This document shows, piece after piece, positions 9,073 to 17,823 of a stretch of DNA of 64,000 nucleotides (position 1 is its first letter; each line of letters opens with the position of its first letter). This stretch comes from Sphaerochaeta halotolerans (GTDB lineage: Bacteria; Spirochaetota; Spirochaetia; Sphaerochaetales; Sphaerochaetaceae), in contig NZ_QUWK01000005.1 in the NCBI RefSeq assembly GCF_003429665.1, positions 152,323 through 216,322 on the forward strand. The letters are read 5' to 3'. Position numbers and translations under genes: made by a program. Under the pieces are notes generated by a model that was not told the DNA's origin, did no database searches, and saw nothing but the letters and a program-made list of their open reading frames with translations.

Positions 9073-9519
9073 ATGGAGAACTATTACATCCTTCGATTAG
9101 GCAAAGAGCTGAGAAGAAACCTGAAACTATTCAGGGACGGTTTGTACAAACAGTATGGGGAACCAAGTTTGCTTACCCTGGAAGCATGCATTATTCTAGG
9201 CCCGGTTGACAAGCAGGACACCCTGCCTTTTGTCGACTGCCCACCGCTACCGCTTACCACACTCGATACAACATCTTACAAAAATGGACATCTACATCTC
9301 CCAATACCAGGTACGCCGTTTGCCCAAATTCGGAAGCAATTAGGAACAGACTATCCTTATGACGGTGTATATCTAGGAGAGATAGAGACTACTCTCTCTG
9401 TTGACCCGATCATCATCAAGGATCTATCGCTTGCCATGCTTTCAATCCAGAGAGAGGGAGCACTCATCACTTGGAATGTTTCTTTAGAAAAGCATCTCGA
9501 CTCGGGCAGACATCACTGA
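9073..9519 (+). CDS. Hypothetical protein
   Basis: An open frame of 148 codons from ATG 9073; it extends upstream to a TTG at 8998. Neither start has a good ribosome-binding site, so the start is uncertain. The product has no signal peptide or membrane segment and I do not recognise a family. It begins 'MENYYILRLGKELRRNLKLF' and has a repeated pattern of charged helix then proline-rich loop ('LPFVDCPPLPLTTLD'). Codon use looks coding, and the last 53 bp overlap the 3' end of the convergent nth gene. Function unknown. Confidence 0.5.
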   Translation: MENYYILRLGKELRRNLKLFRDGLYKQYGEPSLLTLEACIILGPVDKQDTLPFVDCPPLPLTTLDTTSYKNGHLHLPIPGTPFAQIRKQLGTDYPYDGVYLGEIETTLSVDPIIIKDLSLAMLSIQREGALITWNVSLEKHLDSGRHH

Positions 9520-10108
9520 ACGGACACTCCTCACAACTCGGTTTCTTTGCATGACAGGTAGTCCTTCCAAACAGGTTGGCTGTCATGGAGAACCGATAAT
9601 GGAATCTCGGTTCCAAGAGAGAAGCTACTGCTTTCTCAATTTTTTCCGGGTCCTTGGTTGCAACCAACCCAAGCCGGTTCATGACCCTGCCGAAATGCGT
9701 ATCAACGATGATCGCCGGCTTCCCATAGATGTCACCCAGCACACAGCTGGCAGTCTTTCTCCCCACTCCAGGTAGTTTGACCAACTCCTCCATGGTATCA
9801 GGAAGCCCTCCATCTCCAAGTGCCTGGGCACAGGCAATGATGTTCTTTGCTTTGTTTCGGTAGAAACCTGTGGGGAAGATGATCTCTTCCACTTCTTCCC
9901 TCTTTGCCTTTGCCAGAGAGGGAGCATCGGGATAGACATCAAACAACGTTCTTACCACTGCATTGACAGTTCGGTCTGTTGTCTGGGCTGAAAGGATGAC
10001 ACTGATCAGAAATCTGAAGGGGTCACGTTGATCCAGAAACTGTATATCTTTTGGGAGCAAGGTATCCAAACGTTCATATATAAGGTTTGCGTAGGTATTC
10101 TTATCCAT
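9467..10108 (-). CDS. nth: Endonuclease III (DNA glycosylase/AP lyase)
   Basis: Base-excision repair enzyme that removes oxidised pyrimidines and cuts the abasic site. 213 residues, the normal length. Helix-hairpin-helix 'LVKLPGVGRKTA' carries the catalytic lysine, and 'VDTHFGRVMNRLGL' carries the catalytic aspartate. The C-terminal [4Fe-4S] motif C-x6-C-x2-C-x5-C is complete ('CHAKKPSCEECPFSDVC'). The ATG at 10108 gives the usual N-terminus. The 3' end overlaps the convergent hypothetical gene by 53 bp. Confidence 0.95.
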   Translation of the reverse strand: MDKNTYANLIYERLDTLLPKDIQFLDQRDPFRFLISVILSAQTTDRTVNAVVRTLFDVYPDAPSLAKAKREEVEEIIFPTGFYRNKAKNIIACAQALGDGGLPDTMEELVKLPGVGRKTASCVLGDIYGKPAIIVDTHFGRVMNRLGLVATKDPEKIEKAVASLLEPRFHYRFSMTANLFGRTTCHAKKPSCEECPFSDVCPSRDAFLKKHSK

Positions 10109-10127
10109 ATTTCTGCATACTACCCCC

Positions 10128-10157
10128 TTGACGCTTCCAAGCTCAAGTGCGTATACT
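10128..10157 (+). promoter_or_regulatory. Promoter of tRNA-Pro
   Basis: TTGACG (10128-10133), an 18-bp spacer and TATACT (10152-10157), about 11 bp before the mature tRNA. Confidence 0.65.
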
Positions 10158-10168
10158 CCAAAAAGTTT

Positions 10169-10241
10169 CGGGGCGTAGCCCAGTGGCTAGGGCACCTGCT
10201 TTGGGAGCAGGATATCGAAGGTTCGAGTCCTTTCGCCCCGA
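10169..10241 (+). tRNA. tRNA-Pro (anticodon TGG)
   Basis: 73-nt cloverleaf with acceptor CGGGGCG/CGCCCCG, D arm 'GCCCAGTGGCTAGGGC', anticodon stem CTGCT/AGCAG around loop TTTGGGA (TGG), and T loop TTCGAGT. The discriminator is A10241; CCA is not encoded. Confidence 0.95.
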
Positions 10242-10249
10242 TCTATATT

Positions 10250-10282
10250 GGACGGATTGAGATTCTCAGTTCGTCCTTTTTT
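10250..10282 (+). terminator. Intrinsic terminator after tRNA-Pro
   Basis: GGACG (10250-10254) pairs with CGTCC (10272-10276), with an inner GAG/CTC helix, followed by TTTTTT. Confidence 0.7.
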
Positions 10283-10499
10283 ATGGTTTGTGGCCAACTA
10301 AACGCTGAGCCTACAGCAATCAATTTTACAGAGAATGATCCAATTCAATTCGTTTCTGTATTTGGAATAGATAATACTATCCATCCTCCTTACAAATGCC
10401 TCAGAATCCACTGATCAAGGAACTCCAATTGGTAGGGAGTACGAAACCAATGCTCCCTATTTTCATAGGATGTACGTGCAGCATTATAAGCATGGACGA

Positions 10500-10657
10500 A
10501 TGAAAGGTATCAATACCCCAGGGCAAGCCCTGGACTCAGGAGGAATTGCCTCCTTTTCCGCCCCAAGGGACGGGGTATCTCACCTTGCTTTCCCGGCACT
10601 CGCTCGGGAGAGGAACCATCATGCTGATTCCTTTCCTCTCGCTCCGTTGGGGAATGA
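10500..10657 (+). repeat. Dispersed hairpin repeat, copy A
   Basis: About 158-bp element found four times in the window, plus one remnant, always in this orientation. It runs from ATGAAAGGTATCAATACCCC to GTTGGGGAATGA. It holds successive inverted repeats: GGTAT/ATACC, CCAGGGC/GCCCTGG, an imperfect GGAGG-type arm, and GAGAGGAA/TTTCCTCTC. A frame beginning MKGINTPGQALDSGG stays open through the element in all four copies, but the bases before the ATG differ and no ribosome-binding site is shared, so translation is doubtful. This copy has 'ATCATG' where copies B-D have 'TTCCTG'. Confidence 0.85.
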
Positions 10658-10873
10658 ATCAACCGTTTCCCTGAAAGTCGAGAATGCGATTCATATATAT
10701 AGAGATAGAGAGTCGAAATTCCCCAATTGACGCAATTCATTCGAACAAAATCAAGAGAATCATATGACAATGTTTCTCCAAATTGACATATTGTTCCTTT
10801 GGTTCTCCCCTTCAATACCTATTAGAGAAACATCATGATAATTGCCCTGTTCTGTTATATGGATAAGGGCATG

Positions 10874-10906
10874 AAAAAGGCATACAGTTGCTAGACCGTA
10901 TGCCTT
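10874..10906 (-). terminator. Intrinsic terminator of the 10928-11341 gene
   Basis: AAGGCATAC (10877-10885) pairs perfectly with GTATGCCTT (10898-10906); on the minus strand the stem is followed by a T-run. Confidence 0.75.
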
Positions 10907-10927
10907 CCTATATTTTGCTTCTGGCCC

Positions 10928-11341
10928 TTATGCCGCATTGTTGGAAGAGAGAATCTTTGCGATGATCTTTCCAATGGTTCTGCCGAACAAGACATCGTAG
11001 TCAAGTGCAGCATTGTACATATTGACTTCCTTCTGCTGCTGCAGACTGAGAAAGTACTGATGTTCACAGATCTCAAAGAAGAGGTCTGCTTTCCTTCTTC
11101 CAGGAAAACTCAACAGAGTTGCCCAGTTTTCCATAACCTGACTAATTGGCTGGTAGATATTACTCATCCAGGAGTAGGTTGCCTCATCCCAAGTAATCGG
11201 CATGGAAAGATCCTTTCCAAGGAAGTAGCGATGCCCCTCGATGTGTGAAGCAAGACGGTCATAGTCTGCGTCCAGGAACATGTCTGTATTTTTAATGATG
11301 TACTCAATGCTTTGTCTTTTCTCTATATCATGGTTATCCAT
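10928..11341 (-). CDS. Hypothetical protein
   Basis: 137-residue soluble protein starting 'MDNHDIEKRQSIEY'. ATG 11341 is preferred over an upstream ATG at 11371 because AAGGAG lies six bases before it. No signal peptide or membrane segment is seen, and the protein is mainly helical. The segment 'EGHRYFLGKDLSMPITWDEA' followed by 'WMSNIYQPI' faintly recalls the conserved region of DUF4032 proteins, but I cannot confirm this. It sits alone between the repeat copy and sodA, with its own terminator. Function unknown. Confidence 0.6.
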   Translation of the reverse strand: MDNHDIEKRQSIEYIIKNTDMFLDADYDRLASHIEGHRYFLGKDLSMPITWDEATYSWMSNIYQPISQVMENWATLLSFPGRRKADLFFEICEHQYFLSLQQQKEVNMYNAALDYDVLFGRTIGKIIAKILSSNNAA

Positions 11342-11526
11342 ATAGGTCTCCTTATCTTCTTTCTGTTTCATGTCTATAGTCTAGTGAATTACTATTCGAT
11401 AATCAAGTACTGATAGACTAATATATTTGAATTGTTCCGCTTTCTTTTTGTATTTTACAGTCCTTATTAATACATATTGTAATACTTTATCTATATCTGA
11501 AACGTCTTAGTGGTGGAGATCTTTGC

Positions 11527-11555
11527 AAAACGGCCCCTCTGGGTCAGAGGGGCCG
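11527..11555 (-). terminator. Intrinsic terminator of sodA
   Basis: GGCCCCTCTG (11532-11541) pairs perfectly with CAGAGGGGCC (11545-11554); on the minus strand it is followed by GTTTTG. Confidence 0.8.
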
Positions 11556-11572
11556 AGAAGAGTACAATACGC

Positions 11573-12193
11573 CTAGGAAAGAAGCTTAAGATAGCTTTCC
11601 TCCACCTTTGCCCAATCAATCACATTCCAAATCGCTTTCAAGTAGTCGGCCCGAAGATTCTTATATTTCAAGTAGTATGCATGCTCCCATACATCTATTC
11701 CAAGAATAGGTACTCCACCCTTTTTATCCATCAAAGGGGTATCCTGGTTCGGAGTATTCACTACTTCTAGAGAACCATCAGAATGAGCAACAAGGAAAGC
11801 CCATCCGGAACCAAACCTTCCCGCTGCCTGGCTGTTGAGTGTTTCTTTCAAAGCATCAAGCGTTCCGAAATCTTTCTTGATTCTATCCGATAATGAACCT
11901 TTCGGTGTTGGGGATGCTGAAGGACTAAGAATTGAGAAATAGAGATTATGGTTTGCATAGCCTCCTCCATTGTTTCTCACAGTGATACGGAGTTTCTCAT
12001 CTGAAATCGAATCAAGATTCTTGAGTATGTCTTCAATGGAGCGGTCTTTCAGGCTTGGGTCTTTATCAATCGCAGCATTAAGATTCTTGGTATATCCAGC
12101 ATGGTGCTTCGTGTAGTGAGTTACCATGGTTAATTCATCAATATGAGGTTCCAACGCATCAAAACCGTAGGAAAGTTCAACTTGCTTAAACAT
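11573..12193 (-). CDS. sodA: Superoxide dismutase, Fe/Mn family
   Basis: Converts superoxide to oxygen and hydrogen peroxide in the cytoplasm. 206 residues, the family length. The four metal ligands are visible: His26 in 'VTHYTKHH', the His in 'YANHNLYF', and the Asp and His of 'DVWEHAYYLKYKN'. Also present are 'NNGGGYANH' and 'GSGWAFLV'. Whether it uses Fe or Mn cannot be settled by eye, so the symbol is provisional. Single-gene unit with its own terminator, upstream of tRNA-Arg on the opposite strand. In a fermentative lineage it fits a role in oxygen tolerance. Confidence 0.92.
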   Translation of the reverse strand: MFKQVELSYGFDALEPHIDELTMVTHYTKHHAGYTKNLNAAIDKDPSLKDRSIEDILKNLDSISDEKLRITVRNNGGGYANHNLYFSILSPSASPTPKGSLSDRIKKDFGTLDALKETLNSQAAGRFGSGWAFLVAHSDGSLEVVNTPNQDTPLMDKKGGVPILGIDVWEHAYYLKYKNLRADYLKAIWNVIDWAKVEESYLKLLS

Positions 12194-12397
12194 GAAATAC
12201 CTCCTATGTATCGTATGTCTATTTCCTAGTCTTTAACTAGGTATTTAAGAGTATACACATATTTCTTCCATTAGGCAAGTCAAAATACAATGGAACGCGA
12301 TTGTATTTTACACATTAAACTATTTTTTCTAACCATCTTTACCTTTTTTTCATTTTGCGGTACTGTTTGCTGGTTTCAGGGACTAAAAACCTGTAAT

Positions 12398-12471
<74 letters not shown>

Positions 12472-12481
12472 ATATACCTTT

Positions 12482-12511
12482 ACTACCGACCACTTGTTGG
12501 TCGGTAGTTTC
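12482..12511 (+). terminator. Intrinsic terminator after tRNA-Arg
   Basis: An 11-bp stem ACTACCGACCA/TGGTCGGTAGT (12482-12492 and 12498-12508) with a 5-nt loop, followed by TTTCATC. Confidence 0.7.
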
Positions 12512-12849
12512 ATCTTCAGAGACTCAAAACTATTACAGTCGGTTTCGATACCCTTGACGACTCGCCAATGCTCATCTACGCTTATGTCATAAGCATATCA
12601 ACCAGAAGACGGTGATTGATGCCTTATTGAGGAGTGTTATATGTTGGGCTACGATTTGCGGGTACAAACAATATTCAGGTTTGATTATTGCAGAGTCTTT
12701 GATCCGCCAAAAGAACAGAACCTACTTCGTTTCTCTCGCCTTATCTGGTATGGCTATGATGAGGAAGGCCCAGCAGTCTACAGGAAAGACCCCAGAACCG
12801 GTGAAGTTGTACGAATCGATTTCCAGCGTTGAACTCTATTTTCTCAATG
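12512..12849. other. No recognisable gene (decayed accessory DNA)
   Basis: Only short frames are present. A 63-codon plus-strand frame at 12641-12832 ('MLGYDLRVQTIFRFDYCRVF') is not a family I know and has no neighbours to give it meaning. It lies beside the IS3 remnant and may be debris. Confidence 0.4.
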
Positions 12850-13155
12850 TCATCTCAGGGATGGAACACGGCCACTGATTTGCATCTTGATTGATTTTCT
12901 CGACACGTTCATGTTCACAAGACCGTCGGTAATCAGGAAAATGCCCCTGGCCAGTCCCCCTTCCCTGAACAATTCTTCCTGGGTAATCCCAACAAGGCCT
13001 AGCTGGCCAACAATGCTGTAAATTGCATCTTCCTTTCGTTTATTTCTCTTGGCCCTTTGCTGCTTCTTATTTCCTAGCATAGCAGATTTCCATTCACACA
13101 AACTATGAAAACGCGAAGCAAGCTCTGCATGACTAATGTTGACCCTTTACGTGAC
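12850..13155 (-). pseudogene. IS3-family OrfA-like transposase remnant
   Basis: On the minus strand the frame reads 'VNISHAELASRF', then 'CEWKSAMLGNKK' and 'EDAIYSIVGQL'. This follows the order of an IS3-type OrfA: a helix-turn-helix ending in ELASxY, the 'VHPxQIxxWK' segment, a Lys-rich linker and the leucine-zipper start 'LYxxIGQLxVE'. The middle of the helix-turn-helix is deleted, and the sequence after 'VGQL' no longer resembles OrfB clearly, although 'LVNMNVSRKSIK' may be a trace of it. No terminal repeats were found. Clearly inactive; the family assignment is by eye. Confidence 0.5.
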
Positions 13156-13373
13156 CTATGCACGGCTACACTCCTTGCAACCGAGACTGAGGGAAAAGAC
13201 AACAAAAAAAGAAACGTAAAAATATACTGGGCAGGGCTGTATTAACCATGTCCAGCATATTTTGTTCACCTAATCCAGCATGACGATTGCCCATACATGA
13301 TGTTGTTTTCCATCGACTGTTTTATGAGCAATCGCCATTAGGATAGGAAATTTTAATTACACTATTGATGTAC

Positions 13374-15380
13374 TCATATGCTCCTTGCCAGCTCATATGC
13401 ATCCCAAATGGCATACATGATATTGCGTGCACTGCTGGCATCACCTATTACATACGTGTCTGGAACAGTACTAGCAACATCCTTGTAAAGTGCATTATTA
13501 GATTTCAAGCCTGCGGAGATTACCACCGTATCAGCAGGGATGGTGCTCTTCTTAAAGTTCCTATCCATAACCTCTATGGCGCCGTCCTTAACCTTTTGCA
13601 TGCTGGTATTGAGGACAGCTTTTATATTATGGAATTTGAGCATATCAAGCACCATAATTTTGTTGGAATGCGGGACCGGCATACCGGCTCCCATAAGCTC
13701 TGGAAGCATTTCCACTATTGTGACATCCTTGCCGTCCATTGCTAAGCTAATAGCTGTTTCGCAGCCTACCAGTCCACCTCCGAGCACAACCACCTTTTGC
13801 CCGACTGACTTTTTCTTCAGCAGAACCTCTGTTGCCGTACCCACATTAGCACTATCTATACCGGGAATATTGGGCATAGAAGGAACTGAACCGGTTGCCA
13901 CTAGAACTACATCTGCATTGCCTTTCTTTACATCTTTCGGCTTTATCTCTGTGTTGAGCTTTACATCTACACCGAGTTTCTTTACCTGCGTCTTATACCA
14001 TTCAAGGAGTCTTTCATTATCTTTTTTAAACTCATCTACGGAGCCCGCTATGACATGTCCACCAAGTTCACCGGTCTTCTCATAAAGCGTAACCTTATGG
14101 CCTCTCAAGGCAGATACCCTGGCAGCTTCCATGCCTGCCATTCCACCGCCTATAACCATGACATTCTTAACAGTATCCGCAGGATGCACACCATATTCTT
14201 CTTCTCTACCGCATGCGGGGTTTACGGCACAAGACAGCGACTTACCCTCGAAGCCTCTGCCTAAACAGCCATCATGGCAACCTATGCATGGACGAACATC
14301 CTCTGGTCTGCCTTCCTTAAGTTTATTACCCCAATCAGGATCGGCTAACAATCCTCTCCCAAGGTTTATCATATCGGCTGCTTTGCCCTCTTCCAGTGTT
14401 TTCTCTGCAAGCTCAGGTACCTCCATCCTGCCTGCAATTATCAACGGTACATTGACTACCTTCTTGAGTTGCTCAGTAAGGGGCAGATACAGACCATGTT
14501 TCTGATAGATTGGTGGATGTGCCCAATACCATGCATCATACGAACCTGCATCGGCATCAAAAGCATCATAACCGGCTTTCTCAAGGATAGGCGCTATGGT
14601 AAGCCCCTCCTGAGTGTCACGCCCCTTTTCCACAAAGTCTTCTCCGTCAAGTCCTCCCTGGTTCCAGTCCTTGATATAGCTCTTTATGCTGAATCTCAAA
14701 CCAACGGTGAAGTCATTCCCATTTACTTTTTTTATGGCTTTTACAACCTCTACAGGAAGGGCAAGTCTCCCCATTAGGTCTCCACCGTACTTATCGGTCC
14801 TTCTGTTGAACATGCCTATGGTAAACTGATCTAACAGATAACCCTCATGCACAGCATGAATCTCAACACCATCAAAACCTGCCATCTTGGCAATTGCCGC
14901 CGATTCCGCCGCCATTTTAACAAGCTTCTCCACCTCTTCTGTGGTAAGTTCACGGCATGTTACAGACGGCGTCCAGTAGTTTGGTATAGCCGATGGAGCT
15001 ACAGGTTGTCCCACAAGCATCATGGGGGCTGCCACACGGCCAAAACCTATCCCAAGTTGCAGGAATATCTTTGAGCCATATGCATGTATCCTCTCATTCA
15101 TCTCTCCTGCTGTGTTTATAAAATGTCCCGGGTCAATGGTAGGACAAAGCAGGCTTCCTGGATGGAATTTTTCTATTTCGTTTTCTATTTTTGCAACACC
15201 GGTGATGATTAGCCCTGTACCACCTTTAGCCCTTGCCACATAATAGTCCTGCGCCCTCTTTGAAAAACCACCTCTCTCCGTTGATAATCCAAGAATACCC
15301 ATTGGAGCCATCGCAATTCTGTTCTTTACATCTACGCTCCCAATCTTGATGGGCTCAAAAAGCTTCTCAAAACTTGCCAT
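13374..15380 (-). CDS. 2-enoate reductase-type NADH:flavin/FAD oxidoreductase
   Basis: 668-residue iron-sulfur flavoenzyme of the old-yellow-enzyme/2,4-dienoyl-CoA reductase family. Residues ~1-355 are the FMN TIM barrel ('NRIAMAPMG', 'GFDGVEIHAVHEGYLLDQF'), C365-x2-C368-x3-C372-x11-C384 is the [4Fe-4S] site, and ~405 to the end are the FAD and NAD(H) domains ('VIGGGMAGMEAA', 'VVLGGGLVGCETA', 'YVIGDAS'). The 'HAVHEGYL' motif is that of clostridial 2-enoate/cinnamate reductases rather than FadH ('HGAHGYL'). It would reduce the C=C bond of 2-enoates in amino-acid or fatty-acid fermentation. It stands alone, flanked by repeats and IS debris. SD AGGAG is present before ATG 15380. Confidence 0.88.
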   Translation of the reverse strand: MASFEKLFEPIKIGSVDVKNRIAMAPMGILGLSTERGGFSKRAQDYYVARAKGGTGLIITGVAKIENEIEKFHPGSLLCPTIDPGHFINTAGEMNERIHAYGSKIFLQLGIGFGRVAAPMMLVGQPVAPSAIPNYWTPSVTCRELTTEEVEKLVKMAAESAAIAKMAGFDGVEIHAVHEGYLLDQFTIGMFNRRTDKYGGDLMGRLALPVEVVKAIKKVNGNDFTVGLRFSIKSYIKDWNQGGLDGEDFVEKGRDTQEGLTIAPILEKAGYDAFDADAGSYDAWYWAHPPIYQKHGLYLPLTEQLKKVVNVPLIIAGRMEVPELAEKTLEEGKAADMINLGRGLLADPDWGNKLKEGRPEDVRPCIGCHDGCLGRGFEGKSLSCAVNPACGREEEYGVHPADTVKNVMVIGGGMAGMEAARVSALRGHKVTLYEKTGELGGHVIAGSVDEFKKDNERLLEWYKTQVKKLGVDVKLNTEIKPKDVKKGNADVVLVATGSVPSMPNIPGIDSANVGTATEVLLKKKSVGQKVVVLGGGLVGCETAISLAMDGKDVTIVEMLPELMGAGMPVPHSNKIMVLDMLKFHNIKAVLNTSMQKVKDGAIEVMDRNFKKSTIPADTVVISAGLKSNNALYKDVASTVPDTYVIGDASSARNIMYAIWDAYELARSI

Positions 15381-15399
15381 AAAACACTCTCCTTTTTTA

Positions 15400-15421
15400 A
15401 ATAGATATTACGTTATCTATT
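15400..15421. promoter_or_regulatory. Inverted repeat upstream of the enoate reductase
   Basis: AATAGATA and TATCTATT are perfect 8-bp arms around a 6-bp centre, 20 bp before the start codon. Position and symmetry suit an operator for a dimeric regulator, but none is encoded next to it. Confidence 0.45.
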
Positions 15422-15610
15422 GTAGCAAATGCTATTGGCTCGTTCAAGGCCAAAAACGATAAAATCTTTCCTGCATAAATCATGAGGTATCTTATAGTGA
15501 TGCATCGGGTTGCCACGCGCCCAGCCGCGGGGTATCTGAATTTCTTTGCACCACACAGCATGGTGCGTCGTTTCTGGCTAATAAAAACAGGAAAACAGGG
15601 GATATGGGCA

Positions 15611-15768
15611 ATGAAAGGTATCAATACCCCAGGGCAAGCCCTGGACTCAGGAGGCATTGCCTCCTTTTCCGCTCCAAGGGACGGGGTATCTCACCTTGCT
15701 TTCCCGGCACTCTCTCGGGAGAGGAACCTTCCTGCTGATTCCTTTCCTCTCGCTCCGTTGGGGAATGA
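15611..15768 (+). repeat. Dispersed hairpin repeat, copy B
   Basis: Full-length 158-bp copy of the element at 10500. The GGAGGC-ATT-GCCTCC hairpin followed by TTTT looks like an intrinsic terminator. It is separated from copy C by only 44 bp in the same orientation. Confidence 0.88.
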
Positions 15769-15812
15769 CAAAACTTTGTTGGTGTGAAGATGGGAAGACC
15801 AAAAAACTGAAA

Positions 15813-15970
15813 ATGAAAGGTATCAATACCCCAGGGCAAGCCCTGGACTCAGGAGGCGTTGCCTCCTTTTCCGCCCCAAGGGACGGGGTATCTCACCTTG
15901 CTTTCCCGGCACTCGCTCGGGAGAGGAACCTTCCTGCTGATTCCTTTCCTCTCGCTCCGTTGGGGAATGA
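15813..15970 (+). repeat. Dispersed hairpin repeat, copy C
   Basis: Full-length copy in tandem with copy B and nearly identical to it (for example GGCGTT for GGCATT in the second hairpin loop). The MKGINTPGQALDSGG frame is again open to the end of the element. Confidence 0.88.
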
Positions 15971-16585
15971 AACGCTTGCTTCTTCTTTGGATTCTCTAGC
16001 GCAACACGGATAGCCCTGCCCTTTCACATGCTGGGTATTCGTTGCAGAAGGTCTTCGTAAGCCCAAAAGCTTGAGGGAATACCAAAACTCCCTGAAGCTA
16101 TCCAGGGAGATTGAACTGGATGATGGTCTACATCCAGAAAAAACGGTGACGGCAAAAAAAGTACCATGTACTGTCAAGGAACTAGATCTGTATCGGTATA
16201 ACCTATACCAACAACAGTGTAATTTGTATTGTAGGGGGCAAGGGGAAATCATCCAAACAGGGAACTTTCAATATATTCTCTCCAAACATCGAATCTAGGT
16301 TATTCCTAAAGCATGGCATGGAGAACGGCCACATCTTCTGGCTTGCCCCCGGTAAGAAGAAGGCTAGCGTCCACTGGTTCATCAAGCATGTTGGGGATGA
16401 GTGGAGGCGGTCGTCTGTGACGAGGAAACAAGGTCGTCTTGCAGATCATAGACAAGGGCATCCCGATGCCTACTATTTCTTCCTCCAGCTCTTTGATGTC
16501 AGCAGGAAGGACTATGTCAAGGACCCTGCATATGAAGGAATCCCATAAGATTTATGATTGAGCCGTAATTTTATCGGATGAATGC
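15971..16585. other. No recognisable gene (615 bp)
   Basis: Short plus-strand frames at 16071-16298 and 16318-16548 encode 75-76-residue peptides that I do not recognise and that have no ribosome-binding site. The stretch looks like decayed accessory DNA between the tandem repeats and the transporter operon. Confidence 0.5.
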
Positions 16586-16614
16586 TTGACAGTGGGTGGT
16601 AAATATTCGATATT
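16586..16614 (+). promoter_or_regulatory. Candidate promoter of the polyamine-type ABC operon
   Basis: A perfect TTGACA (16586-16591), a 17-bp spacer and GATATT (16609-16614, four of six matches), about 75 bp before the first gene. Confidence 0.5.
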
Positions 16615-16692
16615 CGCATTACCATCGTGAAGGCTCCAAAACACCTGTTCTGGAAATTCTATGCCTGAAACGAGTGGAGGAAATGGAAAAGA

Positions 16693-17823
16693 TTGAAAGG
16701 TGTTGAAGTAACTGCGCAACGGGTATCCCGTTCCTATGGTGATTTCAAGGCTCTTGATAATGTCAGCGTACAAATCAAGAAGGGAGAATTCTTCTCACTG
16801 TTGGGTCCTTCAGGATGTGGCAAAACCACACTTCTGAGGATTATCGCTGGATTCGACTTTCCAGACTCGGGAAGCGTTGCCTTTGACAACAAGGACATCC
16901 TCCCCCTCCCCCCTGAAAAACGTCAAGCAAATACCGTCTTCCAAACCTATGCATTGTTCCCCCATCTTACTGTCTATGAGAACATAGCCTTCCCACTGCG
17001 TCTTCGTCGTACTGACAAGGCAACCGTAGAACAGAAAGTCATGGAATATGTAAAATTGGTGCAGCTGGAAGGGCACATCAACAAAAAACCTTCCATGCTC
17101 AGTGGAGGGCAAAAACAACGTGTTGCCATTGCCCGTGCCTTGATCAATGAACCAAGCGTACTGTTGCTTGATGAGCCTCTCTCTGCATTGGACGCAAAAC
17201 TAAGACAGAATCTATTGGTGGAACTTGACCTTATCCACGATAAGGTTGGCATCACCTTCATCTATGTAACCCACGACCAGAGTGAAGCACTCTCGGTTTC
17301 AGACCGTATTGCAGTCATGAACCAAGGCAAGATATTGCAAATAGGAACTCCCTATGAAATTTATGAAGCTCCAGCAACCAGATTTGTTGCCAGCTTTATC
17401 GGGGAGACCAATATATTCCCCTGTACCGTACTCTCTTGTGAAGCACATGGGGAGGAGTTCCTTCTACGCCTTGATGTCCCTCAGCTACAGGATGAAGTAT
17501 TCGTTACTGACTTTGAGGCCCAGGAAGTGGGAGCTTCACTCGACTTTACCGTCCGTCCTGAAAAAATCAGAATTTCCCATACCCCCCCAAGAAGCAACAA
17601 TGCAACCATGAACACCTTCAAAGGCATCGTAGAAGAACCAATCTATTCAGGATTCCAGTCAAAGTTCTTCATCAAATTAGAGAAGGAACCTTCGACCTTG
17701 GTGAAGGTATTCAAGCAACACACAGTATTCTTGGAAGAAGGTCCAGAGATTCAGTGGAAAGACACTGTCTATGTGAGCTGGAGTGCTAACGACGGGTATC
17801 TGGTGAAGGATACTGAACAATGA
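16693..17823 (+). CDS. potA: Spermidine/putrescine-type ABC transporter ATPase
   Basis: Cytoplasmic ATPase of a polyamine-type importer, 376 residues. It shows Walker A 'GPSGCGKTT', the Q-loop 'VFQTYALFPHLTVYEN', the signature 'LSGGQKQRVAIARAL', Walker B 'VLLLDEPLSALD' and the H-loop 'VTHDQ'. The C-terminal ~110 residues form a TOBE/OB domain as in PotA. The start is TTG 16693 with GGAGG at 16676-16680, a rather long spacing; no better in-frame start is present. It overlaps potB by 4 bp (ATGA). Polyamine specificity is inferred from similarity to PotABC; other Pot-type systems carry iron, thiamine or opines. Confidence 0.85.
   Translation: MKGVEVTAQRVSRSYGDFKALDNVSVQIKKGEFFSLLGPSGCGKTTLLRIIAGFDFPDSGSVAFDNKDILPLPPEKRQANTVFQTYALFPHLTVYENIAFPLRLRRTDKATVEQKVMEYVKLVQLEGHINKKPSMLSGGQKQRVAIARALINEPSVLLLDEPLSALDAKLRQNLLVELDLIHDKVGITFIYVTHDQSEALSVSDRIAVMNQGKILQIGTPYEIYEAPATRFVASFIGETNIFPCTVLSCEAHGEEFLLRLDVPQLQDEVFVTDFEAQEVGASLDFTVRPEKIRISHTPPRSNNATMNTFKGIVEEPIYSGFQSKFFIKLEKEPSTLVKVFKQHTVFLEEGPEIQWKDTVYVSWSANDGYLVKDTEQ

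Noticed and set aside
9141..9150. TTTGTACAAA, resembling the ROK operator core
   Set aside because: It lies inside a coding region, lacks the TTAG flank of the 12-bp site and has no nearby promoter.
10028..10414. Plus-strand frame running through tRNA-Pro
   Set aside because: It covers the tRNA and its promoter and overlaps the nth start; no coding features.
15657..16013. 118-codon frame spanning both tandem repeats as a protein gene
   Set aside because: It is produced by the two repeat copies and crosses the spacer in a frame different from the common MKGINTP frame; no ribosome-binding site.
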